Shown: positions 20,725-31,592 of the stretch, piece by piece
Numbering within the stretch: position 1 is the stretch's first letter
Layout of the letters: each line of letters opens with the position of its first letter
Assembly: GCA_977006965.1 (NCBI GenBank)
Contig: OZ345372.1
Span: 992,001-1,056,000, forward strand
Source: Phymatolithon calcareum
Lineage: Eukaryota > Rhodophyta > Florideophyceae > Hapalidiales
Length of the DNA: 64,000 bases
Direction of reading: 5' to 3'
Made by a program: the position numbers and the translations under genes
The notes under the pieces: generated by a model
The model's database searches: none
Seen by the model: the letters and a program-made list of their open reading frames with translations, nothing else
What the model was told of the DNA's origin: nothing

Positions 20725-21869
20725 TTACGGGACCCTTGCATTTGGAAGTTCACCTTTGACAATCATCGCGGGGGTGGTCATTGCGTTTGACTCCGTCACC
20801 TTCGGAAACGGACACAGCTTACTAAATAAAAAGTGTTGCATAACTGGCAATTTGCTCAACACCTCTGCCTTATACATCTTCAGCATACCTTGATTAATTT
20901 TCTTCCACCCCTTAGCACCCGTGATATCCCACAGCGTCGGCGAGTGCTCATGAAACGGCCCACTCTTATACTCATTGATATACGCAACGGCATCAACATA
21001 CAAGAATTCATCACGGTGTTCTTGAATCGCGGTCTTATCCAGCACAAATTCAGTTTCAATTCTGCGGTTGCTGAGAAGCTGTGCACTTCCAAACACGAAC
21101 GGTAGAAACGAGTAGTCGTCCAGTCCCCATACTCCGCGCGACCCAGCAGGTTCCAGACGATATCTTTGCTGCAGTGCTCGCGACACTGCGAGATACGCCG
21201 GGAAGACAACAAGCGCAATGGCCGGATAATCGGGGTGGGCGATGAGCTCCGCCTGATCGAGACAGAACAGAAATGCAAAGAATGATAACTCGTGTCCCGT
21301 CCCGAAATCGAGCCGGACCTCGCTTCCAAATGCGCCGTTTAAGTAGTGCAATAACTCGCCGCTGTGTACGCCGCACACGGGCTGCAGTAATGTTTCGCTC
21401 TCGTTCACGAGTCGTTGGTGAAAGGTGCGGAAGGCTACGTTGCCGAATCGAGCAGCCTGCTGTACGGGCTCGATGGTCTGCGTCCATCCTAACAACGTCT
21501 CGAGGAGATTCAATAGGGCGGCCACGCAACCTTCTTTCGGGGGCAATACGCTGCTGCGCTTTTTATCCTTCACGGCCTCGTTTAGTCGCAGGAGAAATGA
21601 CCAGAAGTTCTATGGAGATGGATGGATAAGCCTTGGTCAGTGGCCAAACAGATATAGACAAACGGAGATAGAAACGATGGTATTACGAGATGGTGCTTAC
21701 CGCAAATTCACGAGACCGTAAGAAGATGTCAAGTTTCTCCTCAGAATTGATTTTCCTGGGTGCACAGGCCGAAAAAGGGACAGAAACGAGGAGTGTCAGA
21801 TTAATGCACGGCCGGCAGAATTGCAGGACTAGCACAATACAGATCAACTTACTTTGCGGGGAGCGCCAT
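20725..21869 (-). CDS. PTPA: Serine/threonine phosphatase 2A activator (PTPA), three exons
   Basis: Exons on the minus strand are 21853-21869, 21701-21755 and 20725-21609, with GT...AG introns (donors GTAAGT and GTAAGC). The joined frame gives 318 residues, normal for the family. It reads MALPAKKINSEEKLDIFLRS, then FANFWSFLLRLNEAVKDKK, then the PTPA core: QQAARFGNVAFRTFHQRL, LDFGTGHELSFFAFLFCL and the signature EPAGSRGVWGLDDYSFLPF near residues 195-215. The C-terminal GMLKMYKAEVLSKLPVMQHF is also conserved. PTPA is a prolyl-isomerase-like chaperone that loads active-site metal on PP2A. The first exon is only 17 nt, so automatic annotation could miss it. It is divergent from the next gene, 197 bp apart at the start codons. 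Confidence 0.93.
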
Positions 21870-22066
21870 GGCGATCTCGCTTTAGGAACCACCTTGGACA
21901 GCAGTTTGTCTCTCAGTGTAACGGCGAAGGTGGAATTCTAGGTGATCTGGTCCGAAACATGCAGGCAAACGTAAAGCCAATTACAAGATCAATTGCATGG
22001 CATACCTCAAACACCGCACTTACAGTTGCATCTCAAGCGCTATGTACTCGTGTCCCCCCGGACAAC

Positions 22067-23512
22067 ATGCGCGGCGCGTTCGCCGTGCCGTTGAGCACAC
22101 CAACTATTCCACATCACCGTCATGTAGCCTTGCGGCGCGCGCAGGGAGCAATGCGTCTATTTCCTGTGGCTCGTCTTGCGCGTGTAAGAACGCAATATCT
22201 ACCGACATCGCTGTCGCGAGTGCCCGCACTCACGCACCGCACGTCCGCCTTAATTGCCTATCTCGTCAAGCTTGGCGTCTCGGAGTCGCGTACCCGCGCA
22301 GCACTGCGTTCACTTCGAAAGCTTTCCGCTTTGAAATCGCGTAACGCATCGACAGACGTATTACCTCTACTCTCCGCCGCGGGGTTCAAGCAAGTCACGT
22401 CCTGTCCCCAACTCGATCCGCCAGACGGTTCATCGATCCCAGTTCGTGTGCGCTCCGCGTCAAATTGGCTCTCTTCAATTGTTGTCGAGGACATAGCACA
22501 CAATGACTTCGCGCCCGTGCACGTCGCAGTGCGCGGACTGTCGTTTGAGCGCAGAAGCGGACTTCTGTTGCGCTCCAAATTACGAGCTTTTGAAATCGCC
22601 TATCTGGAGCCGCTCACCCTCCCCTCCGCGTTTGTGCGCCGCGCCATGCGTGCCTTCGGTGCCGCTCCGCCGCCAGAGACTGTGTCGTCGGATACACCGG
22701 TGCATCCGTCCCCGAGTACACATGCAAGGCGTGTGATTGCAGCCGCCAATCCACGCGACTTGTTCCGACCGGTTGTGACTCAGGAACCTGCATACTCGTT
22801 CGTCGCTGTTGTGTACACGTCACGACGTGCGCGTCGCCGTTGCGTATGGAATGGTGCTCGTCTGCGCGATGCTGTATCGCATGTGATAAGGCGTGCGGTG
22901 GACCCAGCAAACGAGACTTTGCGGGCACCGCGGCTGTCGTCGCCGCCTCCGGCGCAACACATCGCGGTCTATCGCAATGTGCCTTGGGGATTGCTGCCAC
23001 ATATACTGCCTTCTGATTCACAAACTGTGCTGCCTAGCGTGCGCGATCTATTGCGAGTTGATCTACTGACATTGGTCGGGTTGGGATCGGCTCTGGTGAC
23101 GTACGTGCGTGATGCAAATTCCCCTTTTTTGCAGCTCGCTCTTGCGGGTACCCTTGTTGTATATGCGGCAAGAATCGGGTTCGGATTGCGCAGCGCTCTC
23201 GGAGGATACAAGGCACAGATTGCGATGGATAAGTTGAAGCGTGTTGTTGCGACTGGTGACGCGGCGAGAGTGGTCGTTGGGGAAATGGTCATGGAGAAAA
23301 GGTTTGTTTTGCTGGCTTGTGCGTGGGCAGAGATGGCAGTAAATGGTAGTGTTGCGGGCAGGGAGATCAGAAAATCGGTCTTCCAAGAGGATGCGCTAAT
23401 TCCAGAGGAGGAGTGGACATGGGCGAGGAACGTGGTGAGGGAGTGGGCGGGTGTCAAAGTCGGGGGTGAGTCTGGAGGTGCAAGTGAAGACTGGGACGGT
23501 CTGTTTACATGA
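22067..23512 (+). CDS. DUF3754-like membrane protein, probably organellar
   Basis: 481 residues from ATG 22067. The frame is open further up (to 21854), but that would overlap the PTPA 5' exon, so the downstream ATG was chosen. The N-terminus is rich in Arg, Ala and Ser, like a transit peptide. Residues about 300-330 read IAVYRNVPWGLLPHILPSDS, which resembles the DUF3754 core (V.R.iP...LE..lP). Two hydrophobic segments follow: LLRVDLLTLVGLGSALVTYV and LQLALAGTLVVYAARIGFGL. A helical tail includes VGEMVMEKRFVLLACAWAEM. DUF3754 proteins occur in cyanobacteria, plastids and as TMEM143 in mitochondria; their function is unknown. The family call is by eye and moderate. Confidence 0.6.
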   Translation: MRGAFAVPLSTPTIPHHRHVALRRAQGAMRLFPVARLARVRTQYLPTSLSRVPALTHRTSALIAYLVKLGVSESRTRAALRSLRKLSALKSRNASTDVLPLLSAAGFKQVTSCPQLDPPDGSSIPVRVRSASNWLSSIVVEDIAHNDFAPVHVAVRGLSFERRSGLLLRSKLRAFEIAYLEPLTLPSAFVRRAMRAFGAAPPPETVSSDTPVHPSPSTHARRVIAAANPRDLFRPVVTQEPAYSFVAVVYTSRRARRRCVWNGARLRDAVSHVIRRAVDPANETLRAPRLSSPPPAQHIAVYRNVPWGLLPHILPSDSQTVLPSVRDLLRVDLLTLVGLGSALVTYVRDANSPFLQLALAGTLVVYAARIGFGLRSALGGYKAQIAMDKLKRVVATGDAARVVVGEMVMEKRFVLLACAWAEMAVNGSVAGREIRKSVFQEDALIPEEEWTWARNVVREWAGVKVGGESGGASEDWDGLFT

Positions 23513-24855
23513 AGAAATCCTTCTGAGTAAATGGCAGTAAGAACGTCAGTTTGTTTCAGGCACGTATCCCGAGCTGATTGGAAGGGATCAAGTCACTGAG
23601 GGACCTCCAGGTTGCACTGAGCTCATATTTTGCGAAACGAACACATGTCTTAGTTCTCGACATTCATCACGCAAATTCGGCACACACAAAGCTTTTCTAT
23701 TTGAAATGGTGAATCGAAAGCTTTCGGATTAGTATTTCAACTAGATGGGCTTGATGGAAACTTGTCTGGAAACGCGCTGCTCGAATCAGCTTCATATCAT
23801 CCACATCTGCGGAATACTTTTAAGTATCCAATGTGAATGATGCGAAGCTGCGATCTGCATGGTTCGATTCAAGATAAGTGTGTTTCCTCGTCTTCAAATA
23901 AAGTGCTTGTCCCCAACAAGTTCCCAGCGTCCAAGGAAAATTTAATGCAGGCCCCCTTTTGCCGGCAGCACCTTTGTGGCTACCGGCCCAATCCGTCGGA
24001 TGACGAAAACATCAAGACATCTATTTCTCATCGCTTCGCTTTTCAAGATATCCGCCAAGATCCCAGCAGTTGGACAAGGCGGTTGTGGTCGGGGCACCTA
24101 ACAGGATCTAAGAACGTGAATGATGTGTTGAGTCCGACATTCTATCAATGACCGGGCTGTTGGAACATCTTTTCAGACCAGGGAGCTGCGCCGAGTACCA
24201 CTTTAAGCAACAAGAAGATTGGTCTTGCCGAACGTGACGAAAATGGCAATGTAGGGTCATGGATGACGCTGCCCTTGCCCGCGAAAGTTACTTCTGCAGT
24301 CCATAGGTCTCACGGTTGCTACTATTTTTATTGACAAACGTTTTTGCGGTCCTGGAGAATAACTCCAGCATTTTGGTTCGCGTGTGTTTCGCTACCCCAT
24401 AAGCCACTCAGGACAGAACATTGATACAGGCGATAGCCACCTTGGCTGGCGACAAACCGCTTCTATCATTTGGAACAGTCGTGGTTCCGTTCTTTGCGGT
24501 CCACGAGTCGCTCGTGTTTCTAAATTACATTTTTACTGGAAACGTTCTTGCCGCAACCAACACAGTGGAGGGGCTTTCACCTTCGACGCGACTTTTCAGT
24601 CCTCTTCTTTTCCTCGCGCATGTAAGGAACACACCTCCGAGCATCGCATAGAGCCAATATTTTTTCAACGGCTCCGTCGGCTGCATTGACCACGATGTGA
24701 ATGTCGTCGCTAATATTGCCGCTTGTGAAGCTAAGCAACTATTCGGGCTATTGTACTCCCTCCGCATTACTCCAACACAAGTGAGGCGCTTTGGCAAGCG
24801 GAGTATTTAATTCTAATCGTAGCCTTTTAAAGAACAAAACTGCGGTGCCCTTGAT
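23513..24855. other. Spacer between DUF3754 and SET genes
   Basis: About 1.3 kb lying between the 3' ends of the two convergent genes. A plus-strand frame at 24421-24651 has a hydrophobic run (LLSFGTVVVPFFAVHESLVF) but no start or family I can support. Otherwise nothing seen. Confidence 0.5.
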
Positions 24856-26496
24856 TTACGTGGCATCAACCACATATTGATGAACTCCAGACCCTCCAGG
24901 AACGCCATCACTGTCAAAAAGATCTGTCTTGAGCATCGACACAGACGGTGGCAGGAGAACCGTGCAAACGATTCCAATTTTTTCGCTCACACTTCTGAAA
25001 TGCCGTACTCTTTCAATGGTTGTCTTGAGCACTCTGGATTCCTCAAACCTAAACAGAGCCTCAGCAGAACAATTTCTGTCTGCACCCCATTCCCAAGCCA
25101 AGCTATACGGTTCCGGGCTTCTCATCCGTGCCTCAAACTCTTCTACGAGTGGACCAGCGCTCTGCATCAACGACTGACAATATCGCTCCACGCATTTCCA
25201 AGCCTTTACCTCATTCTTCAGCTCCACACTGCCAAATCCTGTCCCATCCGCTTGGACTTCCATCCTTTCAATTGCAGCGACATCACTTTCTGACCCCACC
25301 GCCACGCGTAGCGCCATCATGAGTCGCGGGTCGACTTCATGCAGCCCAAGCACAAAGGTCACATCCTCGTCTGCAAGACCAAGCCTCTCCAGTAAAGCGT
25401 CCTTCCTCCTCCTCAACCTCACGTCTTCATCATCATCCTGCGCGTCCCACACGCACTCAATGCCAAGAGGCACACTACACGACGGGCTACCACATTCAAC
25501 AAAACCGTAAAACAGCACGAGATCCCCAGAAGTCTTCGTGCCATAGTTGAGAAATGCTTCCTGTCCCGCTCGTACTCCGAATCCTGCACGCACGATAAAC
25601 TCTCCAGTTTCCTCTTCATACTCCAAGTTGCACCTTGTTCGCGCCGAGTGATTCCCACAGTCCAACCCCGGGAACATTGCGAATCGCCGCACCCCTTCGC
25701 CAGCATTCCCAGGTATGCCAAACGCTCGACTCTGCGCGCACGCCACCGCCCAACGAAATTCTTGCGGAGTGACAGGCACGGCTTCCGGTGCCAGGGCCGC
25801 GCCGAGCGCGGCATGGGTTGCATGTATGTGCGCGCAGTACGCGTCAGCAACGTCGAGCAATCCGATTCGCCCAAGTTGCTCACGCGCACGCATGCCCGGT
25901 CCACCAGGTGCATGGAGGGCCAGAAGGGCTGCTGATGGCTCCTCTGGTAGTGACGCGATGTACGGTGCCCACAAAGAACTAGATCCTTGTCGCACTTCAT
26001 TGAGAAGCACAAGGGCAAGGCGGACCTCCCACGATGCGAGCCTCCAGAAGTCGCTGTCTTCGGACAGCGGGAGGCGTGAGAGCGCTGGTGGATTCGACGA
26101 ACCAGTATCAACCGATAGAGTCATCGTGGCCGGAACACAGATCATCGACTCTGATGGCAGTACATCAGCGATGGCGATGAGGGAGCGCCCGAACTCTGTG
26201 TGCTGGATGCTCAACTTCGGCATTCTGATGCCATTCGTTTTGCACCACGCCAATAACGCTGTGGTCTTATGATCCCACGCGGAGCCGGTGCCATTTGTAT
26301 TGCATTCAACTCCGTTTGGTTTGGAGGAATTGATCGATGTCATGCGCAAACTTGAGCGAGCATACACCACTTGAGCGAGGCGGGACGTGTGCGGCGACGA
26401 CAGACATTTGCCATGGCACAGGCGCTTGACCGATGATGGACACGGTGCTGCGGTAGCAAATGCGATCTTTTTGAAGGGAGTTGTATCGCACCTCAT
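24856..26496 (-). CDS. SET-domain protein methyltransferase, SETD3/Rubisco-LSMT class
   Basis: 546 residues, ATG at 26496, no intron. Residues 1-50 are basic and Ser-rich, compatible with an organelle transit peptide. The SET domain starts near 75 (LLAWCKTNGIRMPKLSI) and is split by the helical insert usual in this class (EVRLALVLLNEVRQGSSSLW APY). It ends with the AdoMet site: DCGNHSARTRCNLEY near 280 and LNYGTKTSGDLVLFYGFVE near 317. The C-terminal half matches the Rubisco LSMT substrate-binding region in size and helix content. Members methylate Lys or His on Rubisco, aldolase, actin and others; the substrate cannot be told here. It starts 288 bp from, and divergent to, the next gene. Confidence 0.87.
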   Translation of the reverse strand: MRCDTTPFKKIAFATAAPCPSSVKRLCHGKCLSSPHTSRLAQVVYARSSLRMTSINSSKPNGVECNTNGTGSAWDHKTTALLAWCKTNGIRMPKLSIQHTEFGRSLIAIADVLPSESMICVPATMTLSVDTGSSNPPALSRLPLSEDSDFWRLASWEVRLALVLLNEVRQGSSSLWAPYIASLPEEPSAALLALHAPGGPGMRAREQLGRIGLLDVADAYCAHIHATHAALGAALAPEAVPVTPQEFRWAVACAQSRAFGIPGNAGEGVRRFAMFPGLDCGNHSARTRCNLEYEEETGEFIVRAGFGVRAGQEAFLNYGTKTSGDLVLFYGFVECGSPSCSVPLGIECVWDAQDDDEDVRLRRRKDALLERLGLADEDVTFVLGLHEVDPRLMMALRVAVGSESDVAAIERMEVQADGTGFGSVELKNEVKAWKCVERYCQSLMQSAGPLVEEFEARMRSPEPYSLAWEWGADRNCSAEALFRFEESRVLKTTIERVRHFRSVSEKIGIVCTVLLPPSVSMLKTDLFDSDGVPGGSGVHQYVVDAT

Positions 26497-26784
26497 TCTC
26501 TCTTTAACTCAGAGTGCTAGGAGTTATGTATACATCCTGTAGAGATAAAACCTTGACAAAATTTAAAACTTCCCCAGGAAAAATCACAAAACCGTTCCTT
26601 TTTGAGGAATATATTTTCACAAAATGGTTGTTTGCGATACCTTGAACGGCAAACTTTGCAACGTCTTCCGCTCCATCAGCCACGGGCGACATTGGTTTCA
26701 GTTCCGCGCCATGTGGAGCGACTCAATCCAAACGCAAATCAGGATTCTCCAGGAATGGGGTCACACAACGGTAGGAGAAACCAG

Positions 26785-28658
26785 ATGCATCGTATAACGC
26801 GTTCAGCATTGCTACTATGTGCTCTGATGTCTTTGTCGGTTTATGCCGATCCGAAGTTGCCAATGTTGCCAAATGAGGCATCCCCGAATGAAAAAGACAC
26901 CTCGACAAAAGCATCTGTGCAAAGCAGCCCTGACCCACACGTCCAGAGCTCCAAAACGTCTGATCCGAAACTACCTATGCTTCCAAAAGCGAAGGAGAAA
27001 AACAACGCAGCACAAGAATTACATCCGAGCAAGCCTGACCTAGCGAATCCTGAAGCTGTTCTTCTTCAAGGGCTCAACATCAGCATCGTAAACTCTGCCT
27101 CGTCCGGGAGCTTTAGCAATATTTCGGTTTTTTCTCAAGGTCAGCTCAAACGTTTTTTCCACGTTTGTGCTAACGATACTGATGCGCGGCCAGAAGTACA
27201 CGTACACCCAGTTCAATATCAAAAATGTTTTCGTGACTCTGCGTATACCGACCGCATCGAGTTCTTGTTCGAATATAACGCCAGTGCGCTTATCAACGGC
27301 AAATACGTTTCGTCGGAACCTCGCGACCTGATGACGAAGGGCGGTGTTACTGAGGCGATCATCCAGAATACTGCTATGCGTAACTTCACATCAGAAAGTA
27401 ATACACGCTCACTTGTGCTCCTGTATAACTGCATACCGGGCAAGAATGGGACGGCGACGATTTCAATGGTGTTTAGCATTCGAGACGGAGCAAATCAAGC
27501 AAATTTAAAGCTGGCATGGCAGAAATCGTGCCTTGGAGGTCGACCAGAACATATTGTGGTATCGTATCTCCATCCACTTGGAGATTTATGGCCCTCTGGC
27601 ACTCGAAGAATTGAAGTTTCTCCGAGTTCAACGACATCTGATATCGCAGCGTATATTGCCAAGCGCAGTACCACGCACGCTAGTAGTTCTCTGCAGCAAG
27701 CGCTTCAGAAACCGTATCTTGTCGTCGGAAGGCCCAATGTCGTACATGCGAAACTGCGTGGCTTGGTTACTGCAGGCGGTGTGCTGCAGGTGTCTCATCC
27801 GTTCCAAGTGAGCGTTGTGTATGAGTGTCAAGGAGTTGGCAATTCCTCTATTTCACTCACTATGGGAGTGCCGCCGTTTTCTAACGTCACTGTGTCATGG
27901 ACAAAGGGTAAGATACTCTAGCAGACCAAATCTAGCTTTCGCCGTTTTGAGGGCAATCTTGCTGACCAGATGGACATTCTTGTTTTCGGTGCGCTATAGT
28001 TTGCGGAGGGCGTGTTGCAAGGTCGTTAATGATCGGGACGAAACCGCGGGCAACCGATGTGGTTCGAAATGGCATTGTACAAGAACTTTTCAAAATGTCA
28101 GATGCCCAAATAGGAACTGAGCATTCAGATGACCATGTGCATTTGGAAAGTAACAGGACCTTGTGGAAATTGTACATCTGGGCGGACAGTAACAGTTTCA
28201 AGAAAAACATTGACACTAAGAGTGAAGGACTACACATGGGTCATCCAATACTCACTGTGGGCGAACCGTCGGTTGTGTATGCGTCGACTACCCAAACATT
28301 CACAATATCGACGATTGGACAGAGAAGACCTTACCAGTACCGTGACACGGACGTGGTTCTCAGAGATTACGAAGAAGTGGAGCTATCGTTTTATCTCGTT
28401 TGTCAGAAGATGGGCCATAGTCGTGTACTTGTCACGATTCCTTTCTTGCATTTTGACGCGATTGACTTCGGCTTTGCCAAACTATGCGACGACATTCAAA
28501 TTCCCGCTTTCCACACACGGTCTGCTCTGACGATTGGCTCCGGTGCAGTTCTGCTGATCCTTGGAGTTTTGGTATGTGTGATCGGACTAGTATGCGGATG
28601 TTACAGGCTTAGAAGTCGACAGATTGAGTACAAGAGGGTTCCCACTGGTCGGCAATGA
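26785..28658 (+). CDS. Type I membrane glycoprotein with three related extracellular modules, function unknown
   Basis: Exons 26785-27907 and 28000-28658 join through a 92-nt GT...AG intron to 593 residues. The ATG at 26785 begins a clear signal peptide (MHRITRSALLLCALMSLSVYA); the frame is open upstream but that part is not signal-like. A linker repeats DPKLPMLP twice. The outer region then contains three modules of about 110-130 residues, each ending in a similar Cys pattern: LLYNC...LAWQKSCLGG, VVYECQ...VSWTKVCGG and YLVCQK...FGFAKLCDD. Many N-x-S/T sites are present. A single membrane helix near 551-575 (ALTIGSGAVLLILGVLVCVI) precedes a short cytoplasmic tail, RLRSRQIEYKRVPTGRQ. I do not recognise the family. 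It is probably a cell-surface or ER/Golgi protein. Confidence 0.75.
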
Positions 28659-31210
28659 GTCTTGGTAACCCCAAGATCGGGGAAGAAATCTTGCTATGTC
28701 CGTGGCGACATTCACGAACGTAGCTTGAAGTGCGTTTTGCATTTTTCTGTGCCTTGCAACCTCTGTCCAGTCGAATCAGAGTAGTGAACAGAACCTTCGA
28801 AAATCATATCGTTCATGGCTGGCAGCACGTCCCGAAAATGATGATGATCATTGTGCTGGGCCTTAGAATCGAGCGGTGAGATTCATGAAGATACGGGCAT
28901 TTTGTCAAAATGCGATCCAAGATTTGGAAGATGATTACCGAGGCTATATCTAGTTCGGAAGTCGACGATGGGACATATGTACCGCACTATGTAGATAGGA
29001 CAATTGAAGTCATGCGCTGGTTTTACTGTAACTAAAAGAAATTTTAAGAGCGCTATTCACCTAAATTACGCCATTCTTTTGTTGGCGAAAAAGCGGATGT
29101 CATAGTCCGTCCAGTTGCTTAGCTCCACAAACGGCGATGTTGGGGGCTACGCTCACATTGCGGGCAAAGCAGCTCATGGAGAGCTAGCAATAATCCGTCT
29201 CGATGTTCAGTCCCATACCTAAGCGACTCTTGAGGCAGCGAAACACACGCGAACCAAAAGGGGGGGAGCTCCTCTCCACAACGGCAACAAAACGTTTGAC
29301 ATGTTGTACGGGTTCATAAGGACAACAGGAAAAGTAAGACTAACGGATCACCGCAGTGCTTTGTCCGAACGGTGGCCGCGTCGGCCATGACAGACCGTTG
29401 CTTCTCCGAAGAACACGGCCTTTTCCTTCTCCTCTTCCAGTTGTACTTCAGATTCTTTCTTGCCTCCTCGATCTCCTTCCTCCCCGTTTCAATCCCTGAA
29501 TCAACAACTAGATGATGAAGAGGCGGTGCGTCTGCTGCATGGTCAGACTTTTTGCTATAGACTACAGTCGAAGCCACACGGTGCGTAACTCGCGGTGTAG
29601 CTAGAAGAAAAAAACGCTCGGAATCTTTTCGCTCTCGCACCATCACGGGCAGTGTGCTGTAGACGATATCACCATACGCGCCACTCTCGCTGAAGTGTTT
29701 GAGAAGCACGCCATCAACCTGCGACAGCGCCTCGGCATACTCTGACTATTGGGTTCATTGCTTCTGCTCAAAGCTCTCCGCATGTAACGTGAGACCTTCG
29801 TGTCTCTACTGGTCCACCGGAACAGAGTAACAGTCCTTGGCGTGGTGAATCTCTCAACCTGCCCGGGATCTAGTCCAATGATTTTGGAATTAATGAAACT
29901 CCTTCTGTTCCGGAACTGGAACTGCCTTTTTGAACACGCTTGCCTCGTGCAGAGGAGCATTCGTCGCACCAAGCAGTCAGTCAATCAATCTCCGTATATC
30001 CGAGCATCGGGTTCAATTGGCATTTACGAAGCTCATCGCTCCCAGACCTTTCGACAGCACAACATTTTGTCCGTGTCCGAGCGGGGCTACAGTTCAATTG
30101 TAGCCCCGTTAAGACCTTGCAAAAGTCATTATTGCAGCTCCAACCAGAGCCCGATTTGCGATAAGTCCGTACCTTCCCCATTAGACATTGAGTGAGGCTG
30201 AAAGGCCGCATAATCCGTACAGACCTTATAGGCGGGCCGCGGCACTCTCACTTTACGCGAGCAGATGGTCGAACAGTTTATCTCACTGCTTCTCAGGATG
30301 CTGCTTCAGGAGTATTAGAGAAGTAAGAATTTCAGAGAAACTGGGGTTCAATAGACTCAGAAGACAATACCGGGAGGTTGAGTTGAGAAAATTGAAACGA
30401 AAAAATTCGTATTCAACTGCTCGGTTAAACATGTCGGATTCTAAGGAAGAAACCGATGTCCGAAGTGCACTAGGATGCTTTTTCGCAAGGTCGCACGAAC
30501 CAGCGTCTTGATTCATGTGAAGATTCTCCAAACAGAAGAGCTGACCTGTCGTCAAGGGAAATCCGCAGAGCATAGGAACCTCTGCAGACGTCCATGTATC
30601 ATCAACACACAGCGACGTAATTGCCGAAAATATTGATGTTGCTCAGGTTGATCTTTTCCTCTTTCGCGTGGCCAGGTGAGAAAAGAGAGCCAAATTGCCC
30701 GAACTGCAAAAAGTGTATTGAACGGTGTCGAGAAAAGATACAGTGCACGATTGATGATGGAAGTTTAGTCAAATAAAAAGCTTCGTGTCGCTGGAATTTG
30801 CGACCAGCTGCTCCTACAAAATCGTGGAAGATTCAGCATACCGGCGGAGACTCGATCTAACTCTCGAAAGAAAAGGTGCACGATGTTCAACGTTTAAGCT
30901 GTCACGATACAAGAATTTCTGGAAGTCGATGCTTCGACAACTCTGGCAGCAGACAAACTCAAACTCCTCAAAAACAGATATAGAGAGGGTTCACATCCAG
31001 CGGAGTTCATTTCTGAGAATGGTATTACAGGGAAGATCGGCATGCTCGAACAACTATATAAGAAACAATCGTATATTGCGTCAGAGAGAGAATCCGATTA
31101 TTTCTTTTATATTGGATATGCTATTCTAGAGCATTGTGCTGTCGCAACAATCTGACTTACGACAGGGCTTCACATATCACTTTGCAAAAACCTGTCTCGG
31201 AAACTGCGAA

Positions 31211-31290
31211 ACACTGGGGGAGCACGGCAGCATTTTGGCCCAAATAAACCAAATAATTTTCGGGCCAAAATGCTGCGGTGCTCCCCCAGT
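31211..31290. repeat. 30-bp-arm inverted repeat
   Basis: Arms 31211-31240 (CACTGGGGGAGCACGGCAGC...) and 31261-31290 pair at 29 of 30 positions around a 20-nt AT-rich loop. It is GC-rich in a lower-GC setting. Confidence 0.92.
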
Positions 31291-31344
31291 GAAAATGGGT
31301 CTTCCCTCCTGGGGGAAGACAGCGAGCCCGCGAATTGAGTGGTT

Positions 31345-31387
31345 AGATAATTTCCTCTATTTTTTACATAATACGAGGAAATTATCT
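31345..31387. repeat. 13-bp-arm inverted repeat
   Basis: Arms AGATAATTTCCTC (31345-31357) and complement (31375-31387), 17-nt AT loop. It lies 54 bp from the larger hairpin at 31211. Confidence 0.85.
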
Positions 31388-31592
31388 CGTTTTGCCGATA
31401 TAGAAGGCGGTGCTAATGCAGGTCGACTACCGCAGAACACTTGTTGACAGTAAATGCCGCGGTAGCCTATAGCTACATTGAGATGAAGAGATGTTAAAAG
31501 CAGATCTGAAAAACGCAATAATAGCCCAGAAGATGTCGGCGTGGGAGGGATATGCCTAACAAAAACTTTATTTCTGCACCAGCGATGGGCAG

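Larger units (their letters stand above)
28659..31592. other. Gene-poor spacer with hairpins and a decayed ORF
   Basis: About 2.9 kb. A block near 29015-29160 resembles 40730-40850. A minus-strand pair of overlapping frames (29984-29643 and 29709-29314) reads FRNRRSFINSKIIGLDPGQ... and DIVYSTLPVMVRERKDSERF..., and looks like one protein broken by a frameshift, possibly a transposon relic. Hairpins lie at 30082-30108, 31211-31290 and 31345-31387. Confidence 0.5.

Noticed and set aside
21854-22066. N-terminal extension of the DUF3754 protein
   Set aside because: It would overlap the first coding exon of PTPA on the other strand, and its sequence is not transit-peptide-like.
24421-24797. Small membrane protein near 24.5 kb
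   Set aside because: Hydrophobic run only, no good start, no recognisable family, and the opposite strand is equally open.
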